DNA of 64,000 nucleotides from positions 496,001 to 560,000 of the forward strand of contig NZ_JAPIVG010000003.1 in NCBI RefSeq assembly GCF_026240095.1, read 5' to 3'. The position numbers and the translations under genes were made by a program. Origin of the DNA: Pedobacter sandarakinus. GTDB lineage: Bacteria; Bacteroidota; Bacteroidia; Sphingobacteriales; Sphingobacteriaceae. The notes below the pieces were generated by a model. The model did no database searches. It had not been told where the DNA came from and saw only the letters and a program-made list of their open reading frames with translations. This document shows, one piece after another, positions 1 through 9,475 of the stretch. How positions within the stretch are numbered: position 1 is the stretch's first letter; every line of letters starts with the position of its first letter.

Positions 1-564
1 GGTGCAATCAATTACAGTTGAGGCCTCATTATCGCCATACCCGCCATCAATTACCAAATCAACAAGTTGTTCATATTTCTCGTGGATAAGCTCCGGATCT
101 GTTGAATACTCAATTACATCATCATCATCCTTTATAGATGTAGATAAGATAGGATTGCCCAACTCTTTAACAATGCAACGGGCAATGTTGTTATCAGGAA
201 CACGAATACCCACTGTCTTTTTATTCGAACTTAATAACTTGGGAACATTATTGTTGGCATTAAAAATGAATGTGAAAGGACCAGGTAGTGCTTTTTTTAG
301 CACCCTGAAAGTCGTATTGTCTATAGGTTTGATGTAATCGGAAATGTGCTTTAGGTCATGGCAAATAAAAGAAAAGTTGGCCTTCTCGGGTTTGATTCCC
401 CTTATTCTCGCAATCTTTTCTATTGCCTTCGGATTGGTGATATCACAGCCCAATCCATAAACTGTATCAGTTGGGTAGATGATTAACCCACCTTTTCTTA
501 GTACTTCAACCACCTGCTCAATGGCTTTTTCATTCGGGTTTTCTGGATAAATTTTGATAAGCAT
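1..564 (-). CDS. YrdC/Sua5-family protein (threonylcarbamoyl-AMP synthase-like), 3' end outside window
   Basis: Reading the minus strand from the ATG at 564 gives 188 open codons that run off the window start, so the C-terminus is missing. The product begins [10 protein letters not shown] and contains [12 protein letters not shown] near residues 30-41, the nucleotide and threonine pocket signature of the YrdC fold, then [14 protein letters not shown] and, later, [10 protein letters not shown] and ILSTSIK, all typical of YrdC/YciO proteins. Family members bind ATP, threonine and bicarbonate to make threonylcarbamoyl-AMP for the t6A37 modification of tRNA. YciO-type members are close paralogues with a less certain role, and the ~200-residue size expected here fits that branch too. 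It is divergent from the flavoprotein gene that starts at 649. Family assignment is firm; the exact reaction is inferred. Confidence 0.85.
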   Translation of the reverse strand, partial: MLIKIYPENPNEKAIEQVVEVLRKGGLIIYPTDTVYGLGCDITNPKAIEKIARIRGIKPEKANFSFICHDLKHISDYIKPIDNTTFRVLKKALPGPFTFIFNANNNVPKLLSSNKKTVGIRVPDNNIARCIVKELGNPILSTSIKDDDDVIEYSTDPELIHEKYEQLVDLVIDGGYGDNEASTVIDCT

Positions 565-611
565 AGCGTAAAAATAACAATTTAATGGTGCCAGTTGTTT
601 AATATTACTAA

Positions 612-619
612 TATCTTTG
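612..619 (+). promoter_or_regulatory. Bacteroidota −7 box (TATCTTTG)
   Basis: TATCTTTG matches TAnnTTTG, the −7 element read by the primary sigma factor of Bacteroidota. It lies 29 bases before the ATG of the flavoprotein gene. I see no convincing TTG −33 element at the expected distance, so this is a half-site call. Confidence 0.45.
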
Positions 620-648
620 CCATCATTCACATGCGCTAAACATCGATT

Positions 649-2310
649 ATGAGAAAAGCTTTCGTAGCAATTGCTGCTTTTTTAATTGCCCTCACCATTA
701 TGCTCGGGCTGTATCATCCATTCTTGTGGTGGACTTTTCTCTTCACAGGGCCATTTGTGATTCTGGGCATTTACGATCTTTATCAACCCAAGCATAGTAT
801 TGTGAGAAATTATCCCGTTTTCGGCAGACTGCGGTATTTTATGGAAGAGCTCAGGCCAAAAGTTTATCAATATTTTGTAGAGAGTGACACCAATGGTACC
901 CCTTACAATCGTTTAAACCGCTCTTTAATTTACCAAAGGGCAAAAAAAGATAATGATACTATTCCTTTTGGAACTCAATTGAACGTTTATGAAAATGGAT
1001 ATGAATGGTTAAGCCATAGTATCGCCGCAATTTCACACCACGAGCTCAATGCAGACCCAAGGGTATTAGTTGGAGGCCCTGATTGTAAAAAACCATATTC
1101 AGCAAGCATTTATAATATATCGGCCATGAGTTTTGGTTCCCTTAGTCAGAATGCTATTCTTGCCTTAAATGGTGGTGCAAAGCTGGGAAAATTCGCACAT
1201 AATACTGGTGAAGGGGGAATTAGCGATTATCATCGTCAACCTGATGGCGATTTAATATGGCAAATTGGAACAGGGTATTTTGGTTGTAGAAACAATGATG
1301 GCACATTTAATTACGATGCCTATGCCGAAAGAGCCAAAGCAGATCAGGTTAAAATGATCGAAATTAAATTATCACAGGGTGCAAAACCCGGACACGGAGG
1401 CATGCTACCTGCAAAAAAAGTAACAGCAGAAGTAGCCCGAATCCGTTTGGTGCCCGAAGGAAAAGATGTACTGTCGCCGCCTTCGCACTCGGCATTTACA
1501 ACACCAATAGAATTGTTGGAATTTGTACAAAAACTTAGAGACTTATCTGAGGGGAAACCCGTCGGCTTTAAACTGTGTATCGGCAGGAAAAGTGAGTTTT
1601 ACGCCATTTGCAAGGCCATGATTGAAACCGGTATCTACCCAGATTTTATTACTGTTGATGGTGGTGAGGGTGGTACGGGTGCGGCACCTCAAGAATTTTC
1701 TAATTCTGTTGGGATGCCATTGCGTGAGGGTGTTGCTTTCGTATACGACGTTTTAAATGGTTTCAACCTGAAGCAACACATTAAAATCATTGCGTCCGGC
1801 AAGGTTGCTACAGGATTCGATTTAATTAAGAATATTGCTTTAGGAGCCGATATGTGCAATGCTGCACGCGGAATGATGTTCGCATTGGGTTGCATCCAGG
1901 CTTTGGAGTGTAATAGCAATACCTGCCCTACAGGTGTAGCTACACAGGATCAAAGTTTAATGAAAGGTTTGGTGGTAGAAGACAAAAAAGTGAGGGTTAA
2001 AAACTTCCACAACTTAACCGTTGCCAGTGCTGTAGAGTTACTTGGCGCTGCGGGTCTTCGCGAAACTTCGCAACTCAACCGAGCATATATCAATAGGAGG
2101 GTGAGTCAAAATGTAATGCAAAGTTACCTCGAAACTTTTCCTTATATCCCGGCAGGTAGTTTGCTTCAAACGCCTTACCCAACACGTTTCGAATTAGGTA
2201 TGGCATTGAGCACTTCAAAAAGCTTTGCACCAACCGATTATAAGGTTTCTGCAATCGATTATGCACACGCAAATCCTTACAACGATACCTTATCGGATGA
2301 CGGTAGATAG
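649..2310 (+). CDS. FMN-binding glutamate synthase-family protein, membrane-anchored
   Basis: 553 residues. Two hydrophobic segments (about residues 4-20 and 25-42) anchor the protein; the rest is the FMN/Fe-S central domain of glutamate synthase large subunit (GltB-like TIM barrel). Recognisable blocks are SAMSFGSLS (158-166), NTGEGG (185-190), KPGHGGMLP (246-254), [11 protein letters not shown] (337-347) and a cysteine set C415-x5-C421-x4-C426 followed by PTG, which is the 3Fe-4S pattern of glutamate synthases. The glutaminase domain and the C-terminal beta-helix domain of true GltB are absent, so it cannot use glutamine on its own. The donor and acceptor are unknown; stand-alone proteins of this class are widespread and mostly uncharacterised. 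It is monocistronic, divergent from the YrdC gene. Confidence 0.85.
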   Translation: MRKAFVAIAAFLIALTIMLGLYHPFLWWTFLFTGPFVILGIYDLYQPKHSIVRNYPVFGRLRYFMEELRPKVYQYFVESDTNGTPYNRLNRSLIYQRAKKDNDTIPFGTQLNVYENGYEWLSHSIAAISHHELNADPRVLVGGPDCKKPYSASIYNISAMSFGSLSQNAILALNGGAKLGKFAHNTGEGGISDYHRQPDGDLIWQIGTGYFGCRNNDGTFNYDAYAERAKADQVKMIEIKLSQGAKPGHGGMLPAKKVTAEVARIRLVPEGKDVLSPPSHSAFTTPIELLEFVQKLRDLSEGKPVGFKLCIGRKSEFYAICKAMIETGIYPDFITVDGGEGGTGAAPQEFSNSVGMPLREGVAFVYDVLNGFNLKQHIKIIASGKVATGFDLIKNIALGADMCNAARGMMFALGCIQALECNSNTCPTGVATQDQSLMKGLVVEDKKVRVKNFHNLTVASAVELLGAAGLRETSQLNRAYINRRVSQNVMQSYLETFPYIPAGSLLQTPYPTRFELGMALSTSKSFAPTDYKVSAIDYAHANPYNDTLSDDGR

Positions 2311-2368
2311 GCAAAGCCAATAATTGTAGTTCATTGGTTTTCATGTCGCTATTGTTAAGTCTTTGACT

Positions 2369-2376
2369 TATCTTTG
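2369..2376 (+). promoter_or_regulatory. Bacteroidota −7 box (TATCTTTG) before ABC-F gene
   Basis: TATCTTTG ends 22 bases before the GTG at 2399. The upstream in-frame TTG at 2363 lies before this box, so it would be outside the transcript; this supports starting the protein at 2399. Confidence 0.5.
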
Positions 2377-2398
2377 CGCCGAATTCAATATTAGCACT

Positions 2399-4033
2399 GT
2401 GATTAATGTAAATAATATCTCCGTTTCTTTTGGCGGAACTACGCTATTTAGCGACGTAACTTTTTCTATCAACGAAAACGACAAAATTGCCCTTATGGGC
2501 AAAAATGGTGCGGGGAAATCAACCATTCTGAAGATCATTGCGGGCCAGTCAAAGCCTACATCTGGAAGTGTAACCGGACCAAAAGAGGCTGTAATTGCCT
2601 ACTTACCACAACATTTACTTACAGAAGATCGTGTAACGGTTTTCGAAGAAACCATGAAAGCTTTTGCAGAAGTAAATCACATGCAGCAGGAGCTGGATGA
2701 ACTTAACGAGCAGCTTACCATCCGCACCGATTACGATAGTGATGATTACATGAAGCTTATTGAGCGTGTATCTGAATTAAGCGAGAAATTTTATTCTATT
2801 GAAGAAGTAAATTACGATGCTGAAGTTGAAAAAGTGCTTAAAGGTTTGGGTTTTGAAAGGAAAGACTTTTCGCGTCAAACAGCCGAATTCTCTGGCGGAT
2901 GGCGCATGCGCATTGAATTGGCGAAGATATTATTGAAAAAGCCTGATTTAATACTACTAGATGAGCCGACCAACCACATGGATATTGAAAGTATTCAATG
3001 GTTAGAAGATTTTCTTGTAAATTCTGCCAAAGCTGTTATGGTCATCTCACACGATCGTACATTTGTTGACAATATCACCAATCGAACCATTGAAGTTACG
3101 ATGGGGAAAATTTACGATTACAAAGCCAAGTATTCCCATTATCTGCAACTTCGTGCCGACAGACGTTTACATCAATTGAAGGCCTATGAGGAGCAACAGC
3201 GCTTTATTGCAGACAATCAAGAATTTATAGATCGTTTCAGGGGTACTTATTCTAAAACATTACAGGTGCAGTCGAGGGTTAAAATGCTCGAAAAATTAGA
3301 GATCATTGAAATAGATGAGGTCGATACCTCTGCCTTGCGCTTAAAGTTCCCGCCTTCTCCACGCTCGGGACAGTATCCAGTGATGGTGGAAGAATTAACG
3401 AAAGCTTACGGCGAACATGTTGTTTTCCAGAAAGCGAACATGGTTATTGAGCGTGGTGAAAAGGTTGCCTTTGTAGGTAAAAACGGTGAGGGTAAATCAA
3501 CCATGATCAAAGCGATAATGGGGGAGATCGAGTTCGAAGGTAGTTTAAAGGTGGGCCACAATGCCAAAATTGGTTATTTTGCTCAAAACCAGGCCGCTTT
3601 GCTTGATGAAAATTTAACAGTATTCGAAACGATAGATCAAATTCCGCTGAGCGATGGCACCATTAAGATTAAAGATTTACTGGGTGCTTTCATGTTTAGT
3701 GGCGATGACACTACAAAAAAAGTAAAAGTCCTTTCCGGAGGTGAGAAAACCCGTTTGGCGATGATTAAGCTTTTACTCGAACCGGTAAATGTATTGATAC
3801 TGGATGAGCCTACCAATCACCTTGATATGAAAACAAAAGATATCATCAAAGAAGCCTTAAGAGATTTCGATGGCACCCTGATTTTGGTTTCACACGATAG
3901 AGATTTTCTTGATGGTTTGGCACAGAAAGTTTTCGAGTTCGGCAATAAACGTGTTCGCGAGCACTTCGAAGATATAAAAGGTTTTTTGGCGTATAAGAAG
4001 ATGAATAGTTTGAAGGAAATTGAGCAGGCTTAG
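2399..4033 (+). CDS. ABC-F family ATPase (ribosome-associated type)
   Basis: 544 residues from a GTG start (mature sequence M-INVNNISVSFGG). Two complete nucleotide-binding domains in one chain and no membrane segments, the ABC-F layout. NBD1 has GKNGAGKST, signature FSGGWRMR and Walker B LILLDEPTNH; NBD2 has GKNGEGKST, LSGGEKTR and LILDEPTNHLD. A charged linker of about 80 residues between them (rich in R, Q, E; PtIM-like) is the part that contacts the ribosome in EttA, Uup and the antibiotic-resistance ABC-F proteins. Both ATP sites look intact, unlike the second ABC-F protein at 12948-14570. Role is inferred to be translation-related; I cannot tell whether it confers drug protection. An alternative TTG start at 2363 adds 12 residues but overlaps the promoter. 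Confidence 0.88.
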   Translation: MINVNNISVSFGGTTLFSDVTFSINENDKIALMGKNGAGKSTILKIIAGQSKPTSGSVTGPKEAVIAYLPQHLLTEDRVTVFEETMKAFAEVNHMQQELDELNEQLTIRTDYDSDDYMKLIERVSELSEKFYSIEEVNYDAEVEKVLKGLGFERKDFSRQTAEFSGGWRMRIELAKILLKKPDLILLDEPTNHMDIESIQWLEDFLVNSAKAVMVISHDRTFVDNITNRTIEVTMGKIYDYKAKYSHYLQLRADRRLHQLKAYEEQQRFIADNQEFIDRFRGTYSKTLQVQSRVKMLEKLEIIEIDEVDTSALRLKFPPSPRSGQYPVMVEELTKAYGEHVVFQKANMVIERGEKVAFVGKNGEGKSTMIKAIMGEIEFEGSLKVGHNAKIGYFAQNQAALLDENLTVFETIDQIPLSDGTIKIKDLLGAFMFSGDDTTKKVKVLSGGEKTRLAMIKLLLEPVNVLILDEPTNHLDMKTKDIIKEALRDFDGTLILVSHDRDFLDGLAQKVFEFGNKRVREHFEDIKGFLAYKKMNSLKEIEQA

Positions 4034-4139
4034 CCTGATCGTTTGAGGATGGCTTCTTGTTACCCTAAACATGCTTTTTCCCGGTTTTATTGCGATATGG
4101 GAGGGTGTTTATCTCTAAGGTAACTGTTCAGGCATATTT

Positions 4140-4167
4140 CTGCCCAACACTTTGGTAAGTTGGGCAG
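4140..4167 (+). terminator. 9-bp perfect stem after ABC-F gene
   Basis: CTGCCCAAC (4140-4148) pairs with GTTGGGCAG (4159-4167) across a 10-base loop. The following bases are T-rich but not a pure U-run, so it is a probable terminator or an mRNA hairpin. It sits 107 bases after the ABC-F stop and 58 bases before the lysozyme start. Confidence 0.4.
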
Positions 4168-4224
4168 TATCTTCATTTTCTTATTTACCCACATTTTACC
4201 CAACTTAGCGGAATCTAATACTTT

Positions 4225-5091
4225 ATGCCGCCAGAGAGAAAAATAGCCAGCAATCGGAAACCTGCTGCAAGAAAGCCCAATACTCGTAAAAAGAAAAGGA
4301 AGCCTTTTCCCATGCAATGGAAAGTCGCCATTGCAGGTTTACTTTTGATTCTGCTATCACCATTTTATTATGGTTATGTGGTGAGTGCATTTGTATCAGG
4401 TTGGCGATGGATCAAAGATTGGGGCCAGGACCCAAACTACCGAAGTTACGAAAGCTTCAACATCAAGATCCCTAAAAACTACAGCATTCATGGAATTGAT
4501 GTGTCTTATTACCAAGGTAAAATCAACTGGCAAAAGGTAAAGCTAATGGAAGAGGATGATGTTAAGGTGCGTTTTGCCTTTATTAAGGCTACTGAAGGCA
4601 TCTTACAGGTAGACCCATACTTTCAGCGCAATTGGCGGGAGGCACCAAAGGCTGGGATTGTATGCGGTGCATACCATTTTTTCAGACCAAAGAAAAGTGG
4701 CAAGGCTCAAGCTAAATTTTTTCTCCAGGTAGTTAATATCGAAAAAGGAGATCTTCCACCGGTGGTAGATATCGAAACCTTAGATGGCGTATCGCCTCTT
4801 AGAATGCGCCTGGAGCTTTCAGATTTTTTGACCTATGTTGAAATGAAAACCCAGGTGCGGCCAATTATCTATACCGGATTAAAGTTTTATGAAGATAACC
4901 TCGAAGGGAAATTAGATGATTATCCTTTGTGGATTGCCCATTACTACAAACCTAAATTGCGGCTAGACAAAAGCAAATGGAAGTTTTGGCAACATTCTGA
5001 TAAGGCAAAAATCAACGGCGTTGGGCATGTAGTAGATTTCAATGCTTTTAATGGCGACAGTACGGCGCTAGCGGAACTCCTGGTGAAATAG
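4225..5091 (+). CDS. GH25 family lysozyme (N-acetylmuramidase), membrane-anchored
   Basis: 288 residues. A very basic N-terminal tail (R/K-rich, residues 1-30) precedes one hydrophobic segment (about 33-55), giving an inside-positive signal anchor. The GH25 barrel follows: HGIDVSYYQG (89-98) with the first acidic residue D92, KATEG (121-125), GAYHFFRP (about 148-155), the catalytic pair D182 and E184 in VVDIETLDG, and a terminal DFNAFNGD. GH25 enzymes cut the beta-1,4 bond between MurNAc and GlcNAc of peptidoglycan. Convergent with the dipeptide epimerase at 5161, which handles a later product of the same polymer; this supports a cell-wall turnover role. Toxin or phage origin is less likely because no phage genes are nearby. 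Confidence 0.88.
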   Translation: MPPERKIASNRKPAARKPNTRKKKRKPFPMQWKVAIAGLLLILLSPFYYGYVVSAFVSGWRWIKDWGQDPNYRSYESFNIKIPKNYSIHGIDVSYYQGKINWQKVKLMEEDDVKVRFAFIKATEGILQVDPYFQRNWREAPKAGIVCGAYHFFRPKKSGKAQAKFFLQVVNIEKGDLPPVVDIETLDGVSPLRMRLELSDFLTYVEMKTQVRPIIYTGLKFYEDNLEGKLDDYPLWIAHYYKPKLRLDKSKWKFWQHSDKAKINGVGHVVDFNAFNGDSTALAELLVK

Positions 5092-5160
5092 CGAAATACT
5101 ATTGTTTAAGTACATTTACAACGTATGTCTTTATTAAAAGATGAGGTAAAGGCTAGGTGA

Positions 5161-6258
5161 CTAAACCGTCCAACTTTCGCAAGTTTCCAAGAAAAATTCA
5201 TCGGCCTCAGCACCAATTCCTACCTCGTCAGGTACATCCAAGAAATAACCGTTATAGGTAAGCCCACCAACTACAGGGTCAACCAAATGACCTAACAGCG
5301 CCGTATCCAAATCAAAAAATGCCACATTAGGGCTCGCCAGCGCGAAATGCAGATTGGCACTTAGCGCAATTCTGCTCTCTAACATGCTGCCAATCATACA
5401 TTTTACACCTGTTTTCAATGCTTCCTCGTGAATTTTTTGGGCTCCCAAAATCCCACCAGATTTAGAAAATTTAATGTTAAGGTATGTAGTAGATTGGCTG
5501 TTGATTAATTTCCTCGCATCATGATGGTTATAGCAACTTTCGTCGGCCATTAACTTTATTGGTGAGTTAAGATTTAGCGCTGGCAGCTCATCATCATACC
5601 AGGTACGCATAGGCTGTTCGCAAAACTCAATGTTATATTGTTCCAGCTCGCCCAATGCAAATAAGGCATCATCAAAACTCCAGCCCTGGTTAGCGTCTAG
5701 TCGCAAGGTAGTTTCTGGTCCTAATGCTTCGCGAATGCATTTAACGCGTTGGATATCGTCATGTACATTTTTGCCTAACTTGATTTTTACTATCCGGCAT
5801 CCGTTCTGTTGATATTTTAATGCGGTAGCAGCCATTCCGTCCGGACTGTCAATTCCGATAGTCATATCGGTTTCTATGGTCCTTTTACTTCCACCTAAAA
5901 ATTGGTAAAGTGGTAAGCCAGCATTTTTGGCAGCGATATCGAAAAGCGCCATATCAAAAGCACTTTTGATGGTGTGGTTGTGGTCTGCATAGGCTAACAA
6001 ATCGCCCATCCGTTCAGGAATAGCAACTGGATCCTTACCTTTCAAAATGGCGGCGAAATCTTTGGCCATGGCAATGCAGGTTTCTTGCGTTTCGCCAACA
6101 ATCATTGGAAAGGCAGAGCATTCGCCAATGCCATGGATGCCTGCATCGGTGTAAATTCTAATGAGTACGTTCTGCGCAAAATGCATGGTCCCTGTGGCAA
6201 TTACGAAAGGTTCCATCGGAATACTAAAACGGTATATTTCGGTATGTGTAATTTTCAT
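5161..6258 (-). CDS. Dipeptide epimerase (L-Ala-D/L-Glu epimerase-like, enolase superfamily)
   Basis: 365 residues, the usual length for the muconate-lactonizing subgroup of the enolase superfamily. N-terminal capping domain (1-120), then a barrel with the expected catalytic pattern: K158-x-K160 (VKIKLGKN), metal ligands D188 (LRLDANQ), E214 (FCEQP) and D239 (MADES), and a second-side lysine in NIKFSKSGG (K263/K266). This KxK plus lysine arrangement is that of 1,1-proton-transfer dipeptide epimerases, which convert L-Ala-D-Glu from murein peptides to L-Ala-L-Glu for degradation. Specificity is inferred from family resemblance; other dipeptides are possible. Its start is separated by 117 bases from the divergent DUF255 gene. 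Confidence 0.82.
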   Translation of the reverse strand: MKITHTEIYRFSIPMEPFVIATGTMHFAQNVLIRIYTDAGIHGIGECSAFPMIVGETQETCIAMAKDFAAILKGKDPVAIPERMGDLLAYADHNHTIKSAFDMALFDIAAKNAGLPLYQFLGGSKRTIETDMTIGIDSPDGMAATALKYQQNGCRIVKIKLGKNVHDDIQRVKCIREALGPETTLRLDANQGWSFDDALFALGELEQYNIEFCEQPMRTWYDDELPALNLNSPIKLMADESCYNHHDARKLINSQSTTYLNIKFSKSGGILGAQKIHEEALKTGVKCMIGSMLESRIALSANLHFALASPNVAFFDLDTALLGHLVDPVVGGLTYNGYFLDVPDEVGIGAEADEFFLETCESWTV

Positions 6259-6375
6259 ATTAAATGATAAATGTGGCCGGATAAAGTTATAAGGCTTTTG
6301 GCGCTAATTTAGCATTATCTCTAAACTTTTGGAAAAAAGTATGGCTTACCAGCTAAACCTTTTACCTTTACCATT

Positions 6376-8388
6376 ATGGAAAACATACCCAATAGTTTAA
6401 TTCACGCCTCGTCTCCGTATTTACTCCAGCACGCACACAACCCGGTAGAATGGTACGAATGGGGCCCTGCAGCTTTAGAAAAAGCTAAAGCAGAGCAGAA
6501 ACTGATTCTTGTGAGCATTGGTTATTCCGCATGTCATTGGTGTCATGTAATGGAACGGGAAAGTTTTGAAAATTTTGAGGTGGCAGAAGTGATGAACAAG
6601 CATTTCGTATGCATCAAGGTAGACCGGGAGGAACGCCCGGATATCGATCAAATTTACATGTACGCCATTCAGCTGATGACGGGTAGCGGAGGTTGGCCGT
6701 TAAATTGTATCTGCCTTCCAGATCAACGGCCCATCTATGGCGGTACCTATTTTCGCAAAAACGATTGGATTAATATTTTAGAAAATGTAGCGGCACTTTG
6801 GGCTAACGAACCAGATAAGGCCATTCAATACGCCGAACGATTAACTGCTGGTATCCGCGATAGCGAAACCATAATTGCATCAGCTACGCAAGAAACCTAT
6901 ACACAGGCTCACCTAACAGAAATCATCACCCCTTGGAAAAGACATTTTGATATTGGTTATGGGGGCTATAACCGGGCACCAAAATTTCCCCTGCCCAACA
7001 ACTGGGTATTTTTATTGCGCTATGCCTTTTTAAGTGATGATGATTCAGTATTCACCGCAGTATGCCATACCTTGGAAGAAATGAGACGCGGTGGTATTTA
7101 CGATCAGATTGGTGGAGGTTTTGCCCGCTATTCGGTAGATGATAAGTGGCATGTCCCGCATTTTGAAAAAATGCTCTACGACAACGCTCAACTGATTAGT
7201 CTTTATGCCGAAGCCTATCAATGCACTAAATTCGAATCGTTTAAACAAACTGTTATCGAAAGTATCGATTGGGTTTTTAGGGAAATGACTTCAACAGAGG
7301 GATTATTTTATTCGGCATTGGATGCGGACAGCGAGGGCGTGGAAGGAAAATTTTACATCTGGGATAAATCTGAATTCGATCAGATATTGGGAAGCAATGC
7401 ACCTTTAATTGGTGAATACTACAACGTTACGGAGAGTGGAAATTGGGAGGAGGAGCAAAGCAATATTTTGCGTAAAACCGTTGAGGATGCAGATTTAATG
7501 GGGAAATATAATATTGACGCAAATACGCTCGCCAATCGGGTTGCTGAGGCCAATCAACAATTATTAACCGCTCGTAATCGACGTGTTCGTCCGGGTTTAG
7601 ACGATAAATGCCTAACTGCATGGAATGGAATGATGATTAAAGCTTTGATCGATGCTGCACAAGTACTTAATATTCCCGAATATTATGAAAAGGCAGTGAT
7701 TGCAGCTCAATTGATCGGATCAAATCTCACCAAACCTAATGGTGGCTTGTATCGTAATTATAAAAATGCAAAAGCTTCTATTACTGCTTTTTTAGACGAT
7801 TACGCCTTTTACATTGAGGCCTTAATTGCGCTTTACGAATACGATTTTAATGAGCAATGGCTTGAAGAAGCCAAAGCATTAACAGATTATGTTTTGGCGA
7901 ATTTTTCTGATGAGGCATCGCCAATGTTATTTTACACGTCTGCCGAAAGCGTAGATTTGATCGCACGAAAACACGAAGTTATGGATAATGTTATTCCGGC
8001 GGCAAACTCTACCATGGCCCTTAACTTAAAGAAACTAGGCTTGTTGTTCGATATCGACAGCTATAGCGAGAAGGCAAGTGAAATGTTAGCTGCCGTTCAT
8101 CCAAAAATAAAAGCCTATGGGTCTGCCTATTCAAATTGGGCAATTCTCTTGTTAAATGAAGTTTATGGGATCAACGAGATTGCCATTGCTGGAGAGGCAA
8201 GTACAAAGGTAAAGCAAGAGCTAAGTAGCCACTATATTCCAAATAAGATTACATTGGGCGGAACAAAAAGTAACCTTCCGCTGTTAAAAGGTAAGCAAAG
8301 CAATGAAACAAAAGTTTATATTTGCCGAAATAAAGTATGCCAGTTACCGGTTAACACTGTTGAGGAAGCATTAGCGTATTTACATTAA
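6376..8388 (+). CDS. DUF255 thioredoxin-fold protein (YyaL/SPATA20 family)
   Basis: 670 residues, full family length. The N-terminal thioredoxin-like domain contains the family signature [12 protein letters not shown] with C53-x-x-C56, followed by [10 protein letters not shown]. The remaining ~500 residues form an (alpha/alpha)6 barrel resembling N-acylglucosamine 2-epimerase and cellobiose epimerase folds ([28 protein letters not shown]). The biochemical role of this widely conserved family is not established. No signal peptide, so cytosolic. It ends 11 bases before the FKBP gene, which suggests cotranscription and a possible link to protein folding. Confidence 0.85.
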   Translation: MENIPNSLIHASSPYLLQHAHNPVEWYEWGPAALEKAKAEQKLILVSIGYSACHWCHVMERESFENFEVAEVMNKHFVCIKVDREERPDIDQIYMYAIQLMTGSGGWPLNCICLPDQRPIYGGTYFRKNDWINILENVAALWANEPDKAIQYAERLTAGIRDSETIIASATQETYTQAHLTEIITPWKRHFDIGYGGYNRAPKFPLPNNWVFLLRYAFLSDDDSVFTAVCHTLEEMRRGGIYDQIGGGFARYSVDDKWHVPHFEKMLYDNAQLISLYAEAYQCTKFESFKQTVIESIDWVFREMTSTEGLFYSALDADSEGVEGKFYIWDKSEFDQILGSNAPLIGEYYNVTESGNWEEEQSNILRKTVEDADLMGKYNIDANTLANRVAEANQQLLTARNRRVRPGLDDKCLTAWNGMMIKALIDAAQVLNIPEYYEKAVIAAQLIGSNLTKPNGGLYRNYKNAKASITAFLDDYAFYIEALIALYEYDFNEQWLEEAKALTDYVLANFSDEASPMLFYTSAESVDLIARKHEVMDNVIPAANSTMALNLKKLGLLFDIDSYSEKASEMLAAVHPKIKAYGSAYSNWAILLLNEVYGINEIAIAGEASTKVKQELSSHYIPNKITLGGTKSNLPLLKGKQSNETKVYICRNKVCQLPVNTVEEALAYLH

Positions 8389-8398
8389 AACAATTTGA

Positions 8399-8905
8399 AT
8401 GAATATTTCACCAAACTCAGTAGTAGCATTAACTTATGAACTGCACACTACTAACGAAGAAGGTCAGCAAGTTTTTGTTGAAAAAGCTGATGAGCAAAAC
8501 CCTTTAGTATTTTTATATGGAGTTGGCATGATGTTGCCTAAATTTGAAGAACATTTAACAGGTTTAAAAACCGGTGATGAATATAGTTTTGAATTATCTG
8601 CTGCAGACGGTTACGGAGAAATTGATCCGGGTGCTTTTGCAGATCTTCCAAAATCGATGTTTACAGATGCTGGTGGCGAAGTGCCTAACGTGGGTGATGT
8701 TATTCCACTACAAGATAACCAAGGTAACCAGTTTAGGGCTGGTGTAACTGCAGTACATGATGAAAATGTTGCTGTAGATTTAAATCATCCAATGGCAGGT
8801 AAAAATTTGTTGTTCAGCGGATCAATTTTGAATGTTCGCGAAGCGACGCAAGATGAGTTATCTCACGGACATGCGCATGGTGCTGATGGGCATTCTGGTC
8901 ACTAA
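8399..8905 (+). CDS. slyD: FKBP-type peptidyl-prolyl isomerase, SlyD-like
   Basis: 168 residues. FKBP domain with the inserted IF chaperone domain of SlyD: LVFLYGVGMMLPKFEEHLTG near residues 31-50 and GDEYSFELSAADGYGEID after it. The acidic loop DHNHPLAG of E. coli SlyD appears here as DLNHPMAGK. The C-terminal tail (HGHAHGADGHSGH) is histidine-rich, as in metal-binding SlyD proteins that also feed nickel to hydrogenase or urease. Likely cotranscribed with the DUF255 gene (11-base gap) and followed by a strong hairpin terminator. Confidence 0.88.
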   Translation: MNISPNSVVALTYELHTTNEEGQQVFVEKADEQNPLVFLYGVGMMLPKFEEHLTGLKTGDEYSFELSAADGYGEIDPGAFADLPKSMFTDAGGEVPNVGDVIPLQDNQGNQFRAGVTAVHDENVAVDLNHPMAGKNLLFSGSILNVREATQDELSHGHAHGADGHSGH

Positions 8906-8928
8906 GACATATTTATATAATTTGATAT

Positions 8929-8959
8929 AAAAAATCCCGATGCATTATCGGGATTTTTT
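8929..8959. terminator. Bidirectional intrinsic terminator
   Basis: AAAAAATCCCGA (8929-8940) pairs with TCGGGATTTTTT (8948-8959), 7-base loop. It lies between the convergent slyD-like gene and the gene at 8963 and has a U-run in both directions. Confidence 0.85.
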
Positions 8960-8962
8960 GTT

Positions 8963-9403
8963 TTATAACATTTTTGCCGCATTTAGTTCAACAGGCGGGT
9001 TATTCATGGCGTTTCCCTTATTCAGTTTTAAAACGCCCTTCACCCTGATGGGGAGGTAGGTAAATTTAATTGGTTCTGCCATTTCTACTAGCACCATAAT
9101 TGGGATACCATTTTTACCACAGTAAAAGCATTGGTTAATCGGAAGTGTAGAAAGCATAAACTTAGTCTGCTTCATTCCATCTTTAATGGGTACAATGTAT
9201 CCAGAAAGTTCAAAAGGTTTGTTTTCGTATTTCTGAATATTTGGATTATAAATTGCGTAGGTTTCTGTCGGTTTTACGGTCTTAATTTTTACGCCACCAA
9301 TAACATCCCAGTTTGGAGAGTCCATCTGGTCGCTCGGATCGTGCTCTTGCGCCCGGGATGCAAATCCCACAAATATTAAAAAAAGGAAAGCCAGTTGTTT
9401 CAT
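8963..9403 (-). CDS. Secreted protein resembling DUF3299
   Basis: 146 residues with a short signal peptide (MKQLAFLFLIFVGFASRAQ). After it comes a single small domain with FELSGYIVPIKDG, KFMLSTLPINQCFYCG and IRVKGVLKLNKGN. The order of a 'gYivPl' strand, a hydrophobic strand leading to a Cys-containing segment and a final 'v.G.l' strand resembles DUF3299 proteins, an OB-like secreted family of unknown function; the CFYCG pair could bind metal or form a disulfide. Family assignment is from motif memory only. Monocistronic, convergent with the FKBP gene. Confidence 0.55.
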   Translation of the reverse strand: MKQLAFLFLIFVGFASRAQEHDPSDQMDSPNWDVIGGVKIKTVKPTETYAIYNPNIQKYENKPFELSGYIVPIKDGMKQTKFMLSTLPINQCFYCGKNGIPIMVLVEMAEPIKFTYLPIRVKGVLKLNKGNAMNNPPVELNAAKML

Positions 9404-9475
9404 TTCAGTATGTCTTGTAAATTACAAAGGTACTAAAATAGGCTGTTGCCATTCGTTAAAGAATTGTTACAATTG

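Noticed and set aside
4087..4317. 76-codon minus-strand gene
   Set aside because: Antisense to the start of the lysozyme gene and contains the hairpin.
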